A DNA stretch of 64,000 bases, from positions 186,001 to 250,000 of the forward strand of contig CACWXL010000002.1 in NCBI GenBank assembly GCA_902764825.1. Direction: 5' to 3'. Below are positions 1 through 8,419 of the stretch, one piece after another (the stretch's first letter is position 1; every line of letters begins with the position of its first letter). Made by a program: the position numbers and the translations under genes. This DNA comes from Oscillospiraceae bacterium. Its GTDB lineage: Bacteria > Bacillota > Clostridia > Saccharofermentanales > Saccharofermentanaceae. The notes beneath the pieces are model-generated. The model saw nothing but the letters and a program-made list of their open reading frames with translations, ran no database searches and had not been told where the DNA came from.

Positions 1-83
1 CCGCACGCATACATCTTGACCTTGCCTTCTTCAATAGGCTTGAAATCTTCCTTATATCTTGTGAGTGTGTTGTAAAGTTTCAT
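1..83 (-). CDS. cysS: Cysteinyl-tRNA synthetase, N-terminal fragment
   Basis: Class I aminoacyl-tRNA synthetase that charges tRNA-Cys in the cytoplasm. Only the first 27 codons are inside the window. They read [16 protein letters not shown] and then a segment ending KVKMYACG, which matches the CysS N-terminus; the Cys of the YACG motif is the first zinc ligand of this family. The ATG at 83 is preceded by an AAAAGGAGA ribosome binding site about 8 nt upstream. The gene lies downstream of purB on the same strand but is separated from it by a terminator and a long leader, so it is probably transcribed independently. Confidence 0.9.
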   Translation of the reverse strand, partial: MKLYNTLTRYKEDFKPIEEGKVKMYAC

Positions 84-134
84 ATTAAAAAATCTCCTTT
101 TCGTGTTAAATCATTAAGCCTGTCAGTTTAAGAT

Positions 135-251
135 TCAACATCGGCAGGATCTGAAATTAATAAATTTTTGGTATAAAAAAACAGCACCAGCCACACTAAA
201 AGAGGCCGGGCCGGAAGATGCCAGATTATTTGCATCGATGTATTGTTCCAT
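135..251 (-). CDS. Possible 38-residue leader peptide ending Cys-Arg-Cys
   Basis: Short ORF in the cysS leader. Two consecutive ATG codons (254 and 251) follow an AAGGAG site at 258-263; the second has the better spacing of 6 nt. The peptide begins MEQYIDANNLASS and ends FRSCRC, so two of its last three residues are cysteine. It stops 51 nt before cysS. That layout invites the idea of a cysteine-sensing leader peptide, but the cysteine codons lie downstream of the hairpin and U-tract at 175-209, not upstream as in classical attenuation. Composition is not strongly protein-like and it may be chance. Confidence 0.35.
   Translation of the reverse strand: MEQYIDANNLASSGPASFSVAGAVFLYQKFINFRSCRC
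175..209 (-). terminator. Terminator-like hairpin in the cysS leader
   Basis: On the minus strand CCGGCC (204-209) can pair with GGCTGG (187-192) around an 11-nt loop, followed after five bases by seven U (175-181). The right arm can alternatively pair with AGCACCG further upstream (about 314-320), so the leader could switch between two folds. This is inferred from complementarity only. Confidence 0.35.
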
Positions 252-440
252 CATATTCTCCTTAAAAACCCCCGAAACACAGCGGACTCTGATTGACACC
301 CGGAAATCCAGGGCGGTGCTCAGGTATCAGATCTCAATAGTCCAACTTACAAGGCTTTACATCAAAAAGACAGGCCCAAGCTCCTTATTACGTCATGTAG
401 GTCCAATTTAGAGGCCACCATGCTCGAGTTGATTATATTT

Positions 441-495
441 TAATATAAAAAGCGGGATATGCCAAACTGCGATAACGCAAGCCGGAATATCCCGC
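441..495 (-). terminator. Rho-independent terminator after purB
   Basis: A 9-bp stem, GCGGGATAT with ATATCCCGC (452-460 and 487-495), encloses a loop that itself contains a TGCG/CGCA mini-stem. On the minus strand it is followed by TTTTTATATT. It lies just after the purB stop codon. Confidence 0.8.
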
Positions 496-526
496 ATAAG
501 TTCTGGTCTGTTACGCTTACTTGTTC

Positions 527-1969
527 TTATACTTTCAGCTCTACTTCACTTACCTCAAGGTCATCCTTGTGCGCTGCGATCAAAGGTCTGACACACTCAT
601 TGAGGAATGCGTCGACCTGCTCGGGACATCGACCGATGTAGAGCTTGGGATCTCTGAGCTTAAGAAGCTCGTCCATCGTCATGCCGAACTTCGGGTCAGC
701 TGCGATCCTCTCAAGGAGGTCATTGGGCTTGCCTTCGTTCTTGACGACAGAGCCTGCCTGCATGGAAAGCTGACGGATCTCCTCGTGGAGTTCCTGACGG
801 TTTCCGCCCTTCTTGGTAGCTTCCATCATGATGTTCTCTGTCATCATGAAAGGAAGTTCATCCATAATGTGCTTTTCGATCATCTTGGGATATACGACAA
901 GACCGGAAACAACATTTGTATAGATGCCGAGGATGGCGTCTACTGCGAGGAATGCCTCAGGTACAGAGATCCTCTTATTTGCAGAGTCATCAAGCGTTCT
1001 CTCGAACCACTGCTCTGATGAAGTCATTGCAGGATTGAGGACATCAGCGATTACGTATCTGGAAAGTGATGCGATCCTCTCGGATCTCATCGGATTTCTC
1101 TTGTAAGCCATGGCGGAAGATCCGATCTGGTTCTTCTCGAAGGGCTCCTCGATCTCCTTTAAGTGCTGGAGAAGTCTGATATCGTTGGAGAACTTGTGAG
1201 CGCTCTGAGCAATAGCGGCAAGTGCAGAAAGAACAGTATAGTCGATCTTTCTGGAATATGTCTGGCCGGATACATAGTAGGACTGCTCAAAGCCCATCTT
1301 CTCGCAGATCTTCTTGTCGAGAGCAACACACTTTTCGTGATCGCCGTCGAAAAGATCATAGAACGAAGCCTGAGTACCTGTAGTACCCTTGCAGCCGAGG
1401 AGCTTCAATGAAGCGATGGCATTCTCTACTGTCTCAAGATCGAAAACGAGATCCTGGAGCCAGAGTGTTGCCCTCTTACCTACCGTAACGAGCTGTGCAG
1501 GCTGGAAATGAGTAAATCCCAGAGTCGGCATAGCCTTGTATTCGTCAGCAAAATCAGCAAGCTTTGCGATAACGACAACGAGTCTCTTCTTAATGAGTTC
1601 CAAAGCTTCCCTCATTATGATGATATCGGTATTGTCACCAACATAGCATGATGTGGCGCCAAGGTGAATGATACGGTCAGCGCCCGTACCCTTTACCTGC
1701 TTACCGTATGAATGGACGTGAGCCATTACGTCATGACGGCGGATCTTCTCTTCGGCAGCGGCATCCTCATAATCGATGTCATCCTTATGAGCCTTAAGAT
1801 CGGCAATCTGCTCATCAGTAATATCAAGACCTAATTCCTTCTCAGCTTCTGCCAATGCGATCCAGAGAAGTCTCCATGTACGGAACTTCTTATCAGGCGA
1901 GAAGATGTACTGCATCTCGCGACTGGCATAGCGGGAGTTTAAAGGGCTCTCGTAAGTGTCTTTAGTCAT
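527..1969 (-). CDS. purB: Adenylosuccinate lyase
   Basis: Catalyses fumarate elimination from SAICAR and from adenylosuccinate in purine synthesis; cytosolic homotetramer of the fumarase/aspartase superfamily. The 480-residue length and the sequence resemble the longer, eukaryote-like ADSL type. Visible motifs are DVMAHVHSYG (first active-site His), GFTHFQPAQ (general-acid His region) and the signature loop SSAMAYKRNPMRSE. In that loop the usual proline after Met is alanine. I chose ATG at 1969, 10 nt after GGAGG; a TTG at 1975 is in frame but only 4 nt from the site. The upstream aminotransferase stops 2 nt before the ATG, so the two are translationally coupled. Confidence 0.93.
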   Translation of the reverse strand: MTKDTYESPLNSRYASREMQYIFSPDKKFRTWRLLWIALAEAEKELGLDITDEQIADLKAHKDDIDYEDAAAEEKIRRHDVMAHVHSYGKQVKGTGADRIIHLGATSCYVGDNTDIIIMREALELIKKRLVVVIAKLADFADEYKAMPTLGFTHFQPAQLVTVGKRATLWLQDLVFDLETVENAIASLKLLGCKGTTGTQASFYDLFDGDHEKCVALDKKICEKMGFEQSYYVSGQTYSRKIDYTVLSALAAIAQSAHKFSNDIRLLQHLKEIEEPFEKNQIGSSAMAYKRNPMRSERIASLSRYVIADVLNPAMTSSEQWFERTLDDSANKRISVPEAFLAVDAILGIYTNVVSGLVVYPKMIEKHIMDELPFMMTENIMMEATKKGGNRQELHEEIRQLSMQAGSVVKNEGKPNDLLERIAADPKFGMTMDELLKLRDPKLYIGRCPEQVDAFLNECVRPLIAAHKDDLEVSEVELKV

Positions 1970-1971
1970 TA

Positions 1972-3258
1972 TCAAAGATCCTCCAACAATTTATCAACTG
2001 CTGTGATTTTAGCACAGATCGTGAGGATTCTGACGGCCTTCTCGATATCTTCGATTCCGGGGAATGAAGGAGCAAGTCTGATATTCGAATCAGAAGGATC
2101 CTTTCCGTAAGGATAGCTTGCGCCTGCAGGAGTAAGTGCAACGCCTGCTTCCTTGCACATTGCTACGACCTTTGTAGCCGTTCCGGGCATTGCGTAGAAG
2201 CTTACGAAGTAACCGCCCTTAGGACTTGTCCAGTGCCAGAGGTCATCAAAACCGAGTTCTTCATCAAGAACCTTCTGGCAGGCTTCGAACTTCGGACGGA
2301 GGATCGATGCATGCTTCATCATGTGAGCATAAACAGCCTCAGCGTCAGGAAGATATCTTGCGTGAGCTAACTGGTTGACCTTGTTTGTGCAGATAGCCTG
2401 CGCATTCAGATACTTCTTTGCCCAGGTCATATTGTCCTTATTTGCAGCAAAGCATGAGATTCCGCCGCCTGCAAAAGTGATCTTGGATGAAGAAGCAAAC
2501 TCGTAGACCCTGTTTGCATGACCGTAGCTCTCGCAAAGAGAAAGCATATCAGGGAGCCTGCCCCATGTGCTTCTGTCCTCATAGAGATGGTGGCATACAT
2601 AAGCATTATCCCAGAAGATCCTGAAATCAGGTGCTTCAGTCTCCATTTTCGCGAGTCTTTCGCAAACTTCTGCGGAATAAACAACGCCGTCCGGATTGCT
2701 GTAGCAGGGAACGCACCAGATACCCTTTACCTTCTCGTCCTTAACGAGTTCTTCGACAACGTCCATGTCAGGACCGTTCTCCGTCATTGGAACAGCGATA
2801 AGCTCAAAGCCCATTGTCTCGGTAACTCTGAAATGTCTGTCATAGCCGGGTGCCGGGCAGAGCCACTTTCTTCCCTCAACCTGTGACCAGGGCTTGGGTG
2901 AATCTACTTCACCGAAGACCATTGAGCGCATGATGGCATCGTACATCTGGTTCAAAGATGAAGAATTACCCATGAAGATATTGTCTTTGTCAGTACCCAG
3001 AAGTTCTGCGAAAACGGCTCTGATCTCTTCGATTCCGGGAGCGATTCCGTAGTTTCTGGTATCTTCGTTCTTAGCGGTCTTAAAACCGTCCTTGAGCGTG
3101 TCATATATATCGTTGGAAAGATCCAGCTGTACAGGAGACGGCTTTCCGCGGGTCATATCGAGCGTAAGATTCAGTGCCTTGCACTTCTCATAGCGTTCGT
3201 TCAGCTCTTCTCTGACTTTGAGGAGCTCTTCTTTAGTCATCTCACGGTAACCCTTCAT
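1972..3258 (-). CDS. PLP-dependent aminotransferase, Asp_aminotransf (PF12897) type
   Basis: About 428-residue fold-type I aminotransferase, probably aspartate-like, using pyridoxal phosphate. The motifs fit: PCYSNPDG (substrate/PLP loop), WDNAYVCHH (Asp that pairs with the PLP ring nitrogen) and SSSKITFAGGG with the Schiff-base lysine. The N-terminal TRGKPSPVQLDLS stretch is typical of the PF12897 family rather than classical AspC. The start is ATG 3258, 9 nt after AGGAAGG; the longer frame to 3342 begins inside the promoter. It is coupled to purB downstream, so transamination and purine synthesis share a transcript. The substrate cannot be fixed from sequence. Confidence 0.85.
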   Translation of the reverse strand: MKGYREMTKEELLKVREELNERYEKCKALNLTLDMTRGKPSPVQLDLSNDIYDTLKDGFKTAKNEDTRNYGIAPGIEEIRAVFAELLGTDKDNIFMGNSSSLNQMYDAIMRSMVFGEVDSPKPWSQVEGRKWLCPAPGYDRHFRVTETMGFELIAVPMTENGPDMDVVEELVKDEKVKGIWCVPCYSNPDGVVYSAEVCERLAKMETEAPDFRIFWDNAYVCHHLYEDRSTWGRLPDMLSLCESYGHANRVYEFASSSKITFAGGGISCFAANKDNMTWAKKYLNAQAICTNKVNQLAHARYLPDAEAVYAHMMKHASILRPKFEACQKVLDEELGFDDLWHWTSPKGGYFVSFYAMPGTATKVVAMCKEAGVALTPAGASYPYGKDPSDSNIRLAPSFPGIEDIEKAVRILTICAKITAVDKLLEDL

Positions 3259-3307
3259 GATAGCCAACCTTCCTAAAAATGAAATTTTTGATTTGTAATC
3301 TTGCATT

Positions 3308-3369
3308 TTTGGCATGGGCCACCCTGCCCAAAGCCTCAACAATTATAGTTTATTAGGAAATTAAAGCAA
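3308..3369 (-). promoter_or_regulatory. Promoter and 5' UTR hairpin of the aminotransferase-purB operon
   Basis: Sigma-A type promoter on the minus strand: -35 TTGCTT (3364-3369), 16-nt spacer, -10 TATAAT (3342-3347). The transcribed leader contains an imperfect hairpin at 3308-3332 (TTTG and GCAGGG arms against CCC and TGCCAAA) with no U-tract, so it is not a terminator. Its role is unknown. Confidence 0.7.
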
Positions 3370-3505
3370 TAAACAAAAATTGAAAAATGGCATTTCTTCT
3401 TCTCGAAAATGCATTTTTAGACAATTTCGGCACGTTGCACAACCCCTTACCCGATGTAAGGCGGTAATTTGGATGAAATCAGCGCAGCTTAAAAGGCTCT
3501 CCCGG

Positions 3506-4273
3506 TCAGTTCACATCAAATTCGCCGTCGACATAAACGGTGCTGCCGTCAAAAGATGAGCACACTATCCTTACGGGCCTGGACGGATCATCCAGCTTAT
3601 AAGCCTTTCTGATCTCAATAGAACTCCCGGGGCTGACCGGCTCTATATCATTATCCGTTCTTGATTCCGGTTCGTTAAATATCGTGTAGTATATCTCGCG
3701 GCCATCCTGCGTGACTTCTTCATAAACAGAAGACATGAAAGACTTTTTGCTTTTCGAGCCGTTATAAAAATCCAAAACAACTAAAACCGCAGGATCTCCT
3801 TCATAATCGGTAACGGCAGTTACATCTTTTACTTCGACTTTTATGCTGTTCTTCTGTGTCTTATCGTAGATGATATTTCCCGTAACAATCCCTGCAACCA
3901 CAAGTGCACAGATCCAGCTTAAGACAAGCCACAGGATGCTCTTTCTGCGCTTATCGTTTTTCCTGATGGCCTTAATTGCATAGATCGTTGCGGCAATGGC
4001 AAAGTTCAGATATACGATCAGGGTCGAATAGATTATCGCGTTAACGAATAATCCAAAGGCAAGAGCCTGCCCGATATAGTCGATACCGTCAGGACCGTTA
4101 TATTCAAATGGGAAAAAATCACATACAAGATGAAGTATTCCGAAGACTATAGCTATTAATGCGAACTTGCCCGCGACCTTCTCGGGTCTTCTGGATTTAC
4201 GGAATCTTATGATCTCAACAACCGTAATGATCACTATGATCAATGCCAATGCGTATGGGAAAAATAAGATCAT
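3506..4273 (-). CDS. Membrane protein with DUF5067-like C-terminal domain
   Basis: About 255 residues. The first 150 hold four hydrophobic segments (starting MILFFPYALALIIVII), then a soluble extracytoplasmic part of about 110 residues. That part, with VLDFYNGSKSKKSF and a later SPGSSIEIRKAYKLDD stretch, resembles the DUF5067 immunoglobulin-like domain of clostridial surface and lipoproteins. The function is unknown. The start is uncertain: ATG 4273 has GGAGG 15 nt upstream, while a TTG at 4327 directly follows the yraN stop with no ribosome site. It is the second gene after yraN. Confidence 0.7.
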   Translation of the reverse strand: MILFFPYALALIIVIITVVEIIRFRKSRRPEKVAGKFALIAIVFGILHLVCDFFPFEYNGPDGIDYIGQALAFGLFVNAIIYSTLIVYLNFAIAATIYAIKAIRKNDKRRKSILWLVLSWICALVVAGIVTGNIIYDKTQKNSIKVEVKDVTAVTDYEGDPAVLVVLDFYNGSKSKKSFMSSVYEEVTQDGREIYYTIFNEPESRTDNDIEPVSPGSSIEIRKAYKLDDPSRPVRIVCSSFDGSTVYVDGEFDVN

Positions 4274-4327
4274 AGCCTGTCCGTCATGCCTCCATGGATC
4301 AGTGATTTCACGAGTATTATACCTCAA

Positions 4328-4702
4328 TCAGAACGGCACAAGTTCCGTCCGTTCTATGTGCCCGTGTCTGTCGTGAGTCACCATGCAGATCTCGAAAACG
4401 ATGTTCCTGTCATAAAGGTCATTCTCCATGATGAAGTGTTCTGCGGTCCTCACTATCCTTTTCCGCTTTGCACCGGCAACGGATTCAACAGAATCAGGAT
4501 AATATCCGGCATTAAGCCTGGTCCTGACTTCCACAATGTGTATTTCGCCGGCCTTTCCGGCAATGATGTCGATCTCACCTACATTATGGACGCTGTAGTT
4601 GCGCTTAAGGATCGTAAACCCGTTATCTTCCAGAAGTTTTACGGCGGATTCTTCGCCTTTGGCTCCGATAAACTGTTTATATGTCATATTTCGTTCTTTC
4701 AT
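4328..4702 (-). CDS. yraN: UPF0102 (YraN) family protein
   Basis: 124-residue protein of the YraN family, which has a restriction-endonuclease-like fold and a suspected nucleic-acid role. The family core is visible as GEIDIIAGKAGEIHIVEVRTR, whose acidic residues and lysine/arginine match the PD-(D/E)xK pattern. The N-terminal G-x-x-G-E segment (GAKGEESAVKLL) is also typical. The ribosome binding site is weak: ATG 4702 and ATG 4687 are both possible. It is transcribed divergently from the GGDEF-EAL gene and is followed directly by the DUF5067-like membrane protein. Confidence 0.85.
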   Translation of the reverse strand: MKERNMTYKQFIGAKGEESAVKLLEDNGFTILKRNYSVHNVGEIDIIAGKAGEIHIVEVRTRLNAGYYPDSVESVAGAKRKRIVRTAEHFIMENDLYDRNIVFEICMVTHDRHGHIERTELVPF

Positions 4703-4811
4703 GTTATTCTTTGTCAGTCATGTTAATCTAATTTTTTTGATAATTCTTTTAATTGTTGTAAAGAATACTTTAGTGCCTTAAAATCTAGGTATTAAATGCT
4801 AAGGATAGATT

Positions 4812-6482
4812 ATGGCTTCGGGTACTCCAGATATAAAAGCTTTCTTTGACACTCTCGACGAATGCGTCGACTGCAGGTTTAACGACCGCTTTTTCAAGTA
4901 TGCCGACTATCTTTCGATAGCCAAGATCGAAGATACCCAGATAATCAGCGGCCGCCCCGTCTCAAAGAATGTGGACTTCTTATCCGATAATGTCGGCCAG
5001 GAATTCTTTGAAGTAACACTCGGAAGCCCTGATTCCGTTATTACCGTAATCAGATTCACTTATAAGCAGTTCCCTCCCCAGCAAACAGTGGAGCAGCTCG
5101 AATTCAGCAAGATATTCAGATCCGCTGTTGCCAACAAGATAGCTGTCAGCCGTTTAAGCACCCAGTACTCGTTTCTTTACAACAACGATATTGAGTTCGG
5201 AATGTATAACCATAACTTCCTCAGGAACAAGCTCGAAGAGATCTTTTCTGACGGTACTGCCATCAGATACTCGGTCGCTTTCATCAACATAAAGCACGTA
5301 AACCAGTTGAATAAATACTTCGGTTCAGATATCGCAGGTTCGGCGATCAAGCACTTCGGAGCCAAACTGAACGAATTTCCTGACGAAGGCAGAGGCGAAT
5401 ACGCCATTCACCTGGGCGGCGATAACTTCATTGTTATCCTTACAACTTCCCGCCTTCCGGAACTTGAGCACTTTATCTCATCCGTCCCTGTTACGCTTAC
5501 GTACGGAGGAGATAAGTTCGAGCATTTCTTCAGCTGCAGGGCCGGCATCACGACGATCCGTTCAAGTCACCGCTTCGGACCTCAGGTCATGGGCGAATGC
5601 GCACAGGCTTTAAGCTATTCAAAGAAGAAGAATATCGACATCGTATATTATTCCGATGAGATAAATGAGAAGAACCTCAACAACACAGAGACTCTTACCC
5701 GTGCCCTTAACGAGCATAAATTCCTTATCTATTACCAGCCTGTTATCAGTCTGAAAGATAAGCCGCATCTCCACGCGGCAGAAGCTCTTGCAAGATGGCC
5801 TTTGGACGGAAAGATCATTGCGCCACAGGAATTCATTACACTTGCAACCGACTCGGGAATCGTTACCAAGATCGACTTCTATGTTCTCGAGAACGTCTGC
5901 AAGAATATCAAGTCCTGGCAGTCGCAGGGCATCCCGCTCGTTCCTATTTCGGTCAATTTCTCCGGCCGTCACCTGTTCAATGCTTCTATCGCTTCTGACA
6001 TTCTCGCTGTTATCGACAAGTATGAAGTGGATCACCATCTCATCGGCATCGAATTCTCAGAGCCTGATTTCACGCAGAGAGTACCGATCCTTAAGGATGT
6101 TACCCATACCTTATCCGAAGCCGGTATCCTCGTTACTCTGGACAGATTCAGCACCGGTCAGTCCACGCTTACTCTCCTTCACGACATGGAAGCAAGCTAT
6201 GTTAAGATCGCTGCTGACAGATTCGACCCTGAAGATGAAAGAGGCCGCGTCATTACAAACGACATGATCAACCTCGCAAATATCTTAGGCTATAACGTTA
6301 TCTGCGAAGGCGTCACATCCCAGAAGCAGGTCGATGACCTCATGATGTGCGGCTGCAGTCTCTATCAATCTTTCTTCTACGATAAGCCGTTATCTGAGAG
6401 ATTCTTCGTAAACAGGCTCCAAAACCCTTCTTACGAGAACGAAGTCTCCATCCCGGCAGCAAGCGAAGGGCCTGTTACTTAA
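4812..6482 (+). CDS. Degenerate GGDEF-EAL domain protein
   Basis: 556 residues: an unassigned N-terminal region (1-125), a GGDEF-like domain (about 130-280) and an EAL domain (about 290-535). These families make and cleave cyclic di-GMP. The GGDEF signature is GGDNF (202-206), with the catalytic Glu replaced by Asn. In the EAL domain E324 (EAL), N382, E414, D444, K465, E499 and Q519 are in place. The normally paired Asp-Asp of DDFGTG is Asp-Arg (DRFSTG, 444-449), which removes one metal ligand. No transmembrane segment is seen. I infer a c-di-GMP binding or impaired enzyme rather than a normal cyclase/phosphodiesterase. AAGGA precedes the ATG by about 7 nt. Confidence 0.85.
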   Translation: MASGTPDIKAFFDTLDECVDCRFNDRFFKYADYLSIAKIEDTQIISGRPVSKNVDFLSDNVGQEFFEVTLGSPDSVITVIRFTYKQFPPQQTVEQLEFSKIFRSAVANKIAVSRLSTQYSFLYNNDIEFGMYNHNFLRNKLEEIFSDGTAIRYSVAFINIKHVNQLNKYFGSDIAGSAIKHFGAKLNEFPDEGRGEYAIHLGGDNFIVILTTSRLPELEHFISSVPVTLTYGGDKFEHFFSCRAGITTIRSSHRFGPQVMGECAQALSYSKKKNIDIVYYSDEINEKNLNNTETLTRALNEHKFLIYYQPVISLKDKPHLHAAEALARWPLDGKIIAPQEFITLATDSGIVTKIDFYVLENVCKNIKSWQSQGIPLVPISVNFSGRHLFNASIASDILAVIDKYEVDHHLIGIEFSEPDFTQRVPILKDVTHTLSEAGILVTLDRFSTGQSTLTLLHDMEASYVKIAADRFDPEDERGRVITNDMINLANILGYNVICEGVTSQKQVDDLMMCGCSLYQSFFYDKPLSERFFVNRLQNPSYENEVSIPAASEGPVT

Positions 6483-6545
6483 CGGGTCCTAATCACTGAT
6501 TTTGTGCTATATTATTTCTAATTTTCATTTATAAGAGGTATTACT

Positions 6546-7736
6546 ATGATTTCCAAGAAAATGGCTGAAGCTCTTAAGGGCGGCTCCGAGATCCGTAAGA
6601 TGTTCGAGGAAGGCGGCAGACTTAAGGCTATCTACGGCGCTGACAATGTATATGACTTCTCTATCGGCAATCCCGACCTGGAACCTCCGAAGGAAGTCTT
6701 CGACGCTCTTAAGGAACTGGCTGAGAATCCCACTCCCGGAATGCATGGCTATATGCCTAACGCAGGTTATCCTTCCACACGTAAGATCGTAGCTGAGAAG
6801 CGCGGCAAGGAAGCAGGCATGGAGATCGGACCTGAAGCAGTCTGCATGACAGTAGGTGCCGCTTCCGCCATGAACGACGTCCTCCATTCTCTCCTTGATG
6901 CCGATGACGAAGTTATCCTTCTTGCGCCCTACTTCATGGAATACAACGGTTATGTTGCAAACCACAACGGCAAGGTCGTGATCGTTCAGACTGACGACAA
7001 GTTCATGCCAGTCATCTCCGATATCGAAAAGGCCATAACTTCTAAGACAAAAGCGATCATCGTTAACTCACCTAACAATCCTTCCGGCGTCGTATATCCG
7101 GCTGAGCTCCTTACAGAACTCAACGATATGCTCAAGAAGCAGGATCACACCATCTATGTGATCTCCGACGAGCCTTACATCGATCTGGCTTACGATGGAG
7201 CTGAAGTTCCCTGCGCTCTCAAGTATATCGACAACCTCATCATCTGCTTCTCATGGAGCAAGTCTTTGTCACTTCCGGGCGAGAGAATCGGTTATACATT
7301 AGTCTCCCCCAAGTGTGCTGACTTTGCAGAACTCACAGGTGCGATCGTTCTTTCAAACAGAACACTCGGAAGCGTTAATGCTCCTGCCATCTGGCAGAAA
7401 GTAATCGAAAAGGCCATCTACGCAAAAGTCGATGTTGCAAACTACGAGAACAGAAGAAACCTTCTTTACTCCAACATCGTTGATGCAGGCTTTGATGCAG
7501 TTAAGCCCAACGGCGCGCTCTACATCTTCATGAACACTCCTAAGGGATTGACTGATGAAGAGTTCGCGAAGATCTGCGCCAAGCAGAATCTCCTTCTTGT
7601 TAAGGGATCGAGCTTTGCACGTCCCGGCTATTGCCGTCTCGCCTTCTGCGTTTCCGAAGCTTCTATCAGGAATTCCAGAAAGGCATTTTTCGCAGTAGCA
7701 GAAGAACTCGGGATCAGCCACAGAGCAGAGCTTTAA
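6546..7736 (+). CDS. Class I/II PLP-dependent aminotransferase
   Basis: 396-residue aminotransferase of the aspartate aminotransferase superfamily. Visible motifs are NSPNNPSGVVY (substrate loop), SDEPYIDLAYDG (Asp and Tyr contacting PLP) and SWSKSLSLPGERIGY, containing the Schiff-base Lys and the following Arg. The MISKKMAEALKGGSEIRKM start resembles the clostridial pyridoxal phosphate-dependent aminotransferase group often annotated as aspartate or aromatic type; specificity is not decidable here. AAGAGGT lies upstream of ATG 6546. Its stop codon overlaps the convergent sortase gene by 4 bp. Confidence 0.88.
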   Translation: MISKKMAEALKGGSEIRKMFEEGGRLKAIYGADNVYDFSIGNPDLEPPKEVFDALKELAENPTPGMHGYMPNAGYPSTRKIVAEKRGKEAGMEIGPEAVCMTVGAASAMNDVLHSLLDADDEVILLAPYFMEYNGYVANHNGKVVIVQTDDKFMPVISDIEKAITSKTKAIIVNSPNNPSGVVYPAELLTELNDMLKKQDHTIYVISDEPYIDLAYDGAEVPCALKYIDNLIICFSWSKSLSLPGERIGYTLVSPKCADFAELTGAIVLSNRTLGSVNAPAIWQKVIEKAIYAKVDVANYENRRNLLYSNIVDAGFDAVKPNGALYIFMNTPKGLTDEEFAKICAKQNLLLVKGSSFARPGYCRLAFCVSEASIRNSRKAFFAVAEELGISHRAEL

Positions 7737-8419
7737 GCATCTGAAGGTATAAGGGTAACGATAAAGCGCCAGCTGTTGCCTTTTTCCCTGGCACAGGTTA
7801 TCAGGGTGATCATGACAGGATGATCGGCTGAAGCACCTACATAGTTTTGAAGATCATAGGGTGAACAGTAGTAAGTACCGTTCACCCTATAATTTTGCTC
7901 CAAGCCATCGGGTGTGGTTATCGTGACGGCATCACCTTTTTTGATCAGAGGAAGCTTATCAAAGACCGTATGAGTTACCGTATTCCTGTGTCCTACTATG
8001 ATGCTGTTGCCTTTCTGTCCCGGCCTTGCAGAATCCTTCATGAGTATCACGCCATAGCGCATGGCAAGGTTAGTGTTCTCTTCCCAGACAGGTTCTTCGA
8101 TATCCAGATCCGGTATATTGATTATCCCTATCAGATGGAGATCACAGGTCCTGCCGTTGCCTGAGCAATACCCGGCTATCTCAAACAGGCCTTCCGCAAC
8201 AGATCCGCCGTCCGTATCCTCTTCACCGTTTACGGACAGGAAATCTCCTGCAGGAACTTCATAGACAACATCATCAGAGATCTCTCTTTGGATCACTTCG
8301 TCCTTTACCGTGTTCCTAAGATAAGACTTCGCATACTCTTCCACGAACAATAAGAGTCCTGCGATAGATAAGACTGCAAGAACAATAACTGACAACGGCC
8401 TTAAATAAGCATTCTTCAT
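7733..8419 (-). CDS. Sortase (family C60)
   Basis: Membrane-anchored transpeptidase that cleaves a C-terminal sorting signal and joins surface proteins to peptidoglycan or to each other. The 228 residues contain one N-terminal membrane helix (about 7-27) and a sortase barrel with catalytic His144 (VGHRNT), Cys209 (TLITCA) and Arg218 (SWRFIV). I do not assign a class. It directly follows the large surface-protein gene (1-nt overlap at 8419), which carries a C-terminal IPMSG signal, so that protein is the likely substrate. Confidence 0.92.
   Translation of the reverse strand: MKNAYLRPLSVIVLAVLSIAGLLLFVEEYAKSYLRNTVKDEVIQREISDDVVYEVPAGDFLSVNGEEDTDGGSVAEGLFEIAGYCSGNGRTCDLHLIGIINIPDLDIEEPVWEENTNLAMRYGVILMKDSARPGQKGNSIIVGHRNTVTHTVFDKLPLIKKGDAVTITTPDGLEQNYRVNGTYYCSPYDLQNYVGASADHPVMITLITCAREKGNSWRFIVTLIPSDA

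Larger units (their letters stand above)
84..526 (-). other. 443-nt intergenic leader region before cysS
   Basis: Long non-genic stretch between purB and cysS. It holds the purB terminator (441-495), a 38-codon small ORF with a good Shine-Dalgarno (135-251) and a GC-rich hairpin followed by seven U (175-209). I looked for a T-box, the usual clostridial control of synthetase genes, and did not find its conserved GGTGGNACCGCG element on this strand. Two loosely similar segments, each starting TTGGAC, lie near 385-412 and 325-352. The rest may be a structured RNA leader or a small RNA, but I recognise no family. Confidence 0.5.

Noticed and set aside
84..440. T-box riboswitch before cysS
   Set aside because: No GGTGGNACCGCG-like antiterminator core was found on the minus strand.
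521..1018. 165-codon plus-strand frame
   Set aside because: Lies entirely opposite purB and shows no family resemblance.
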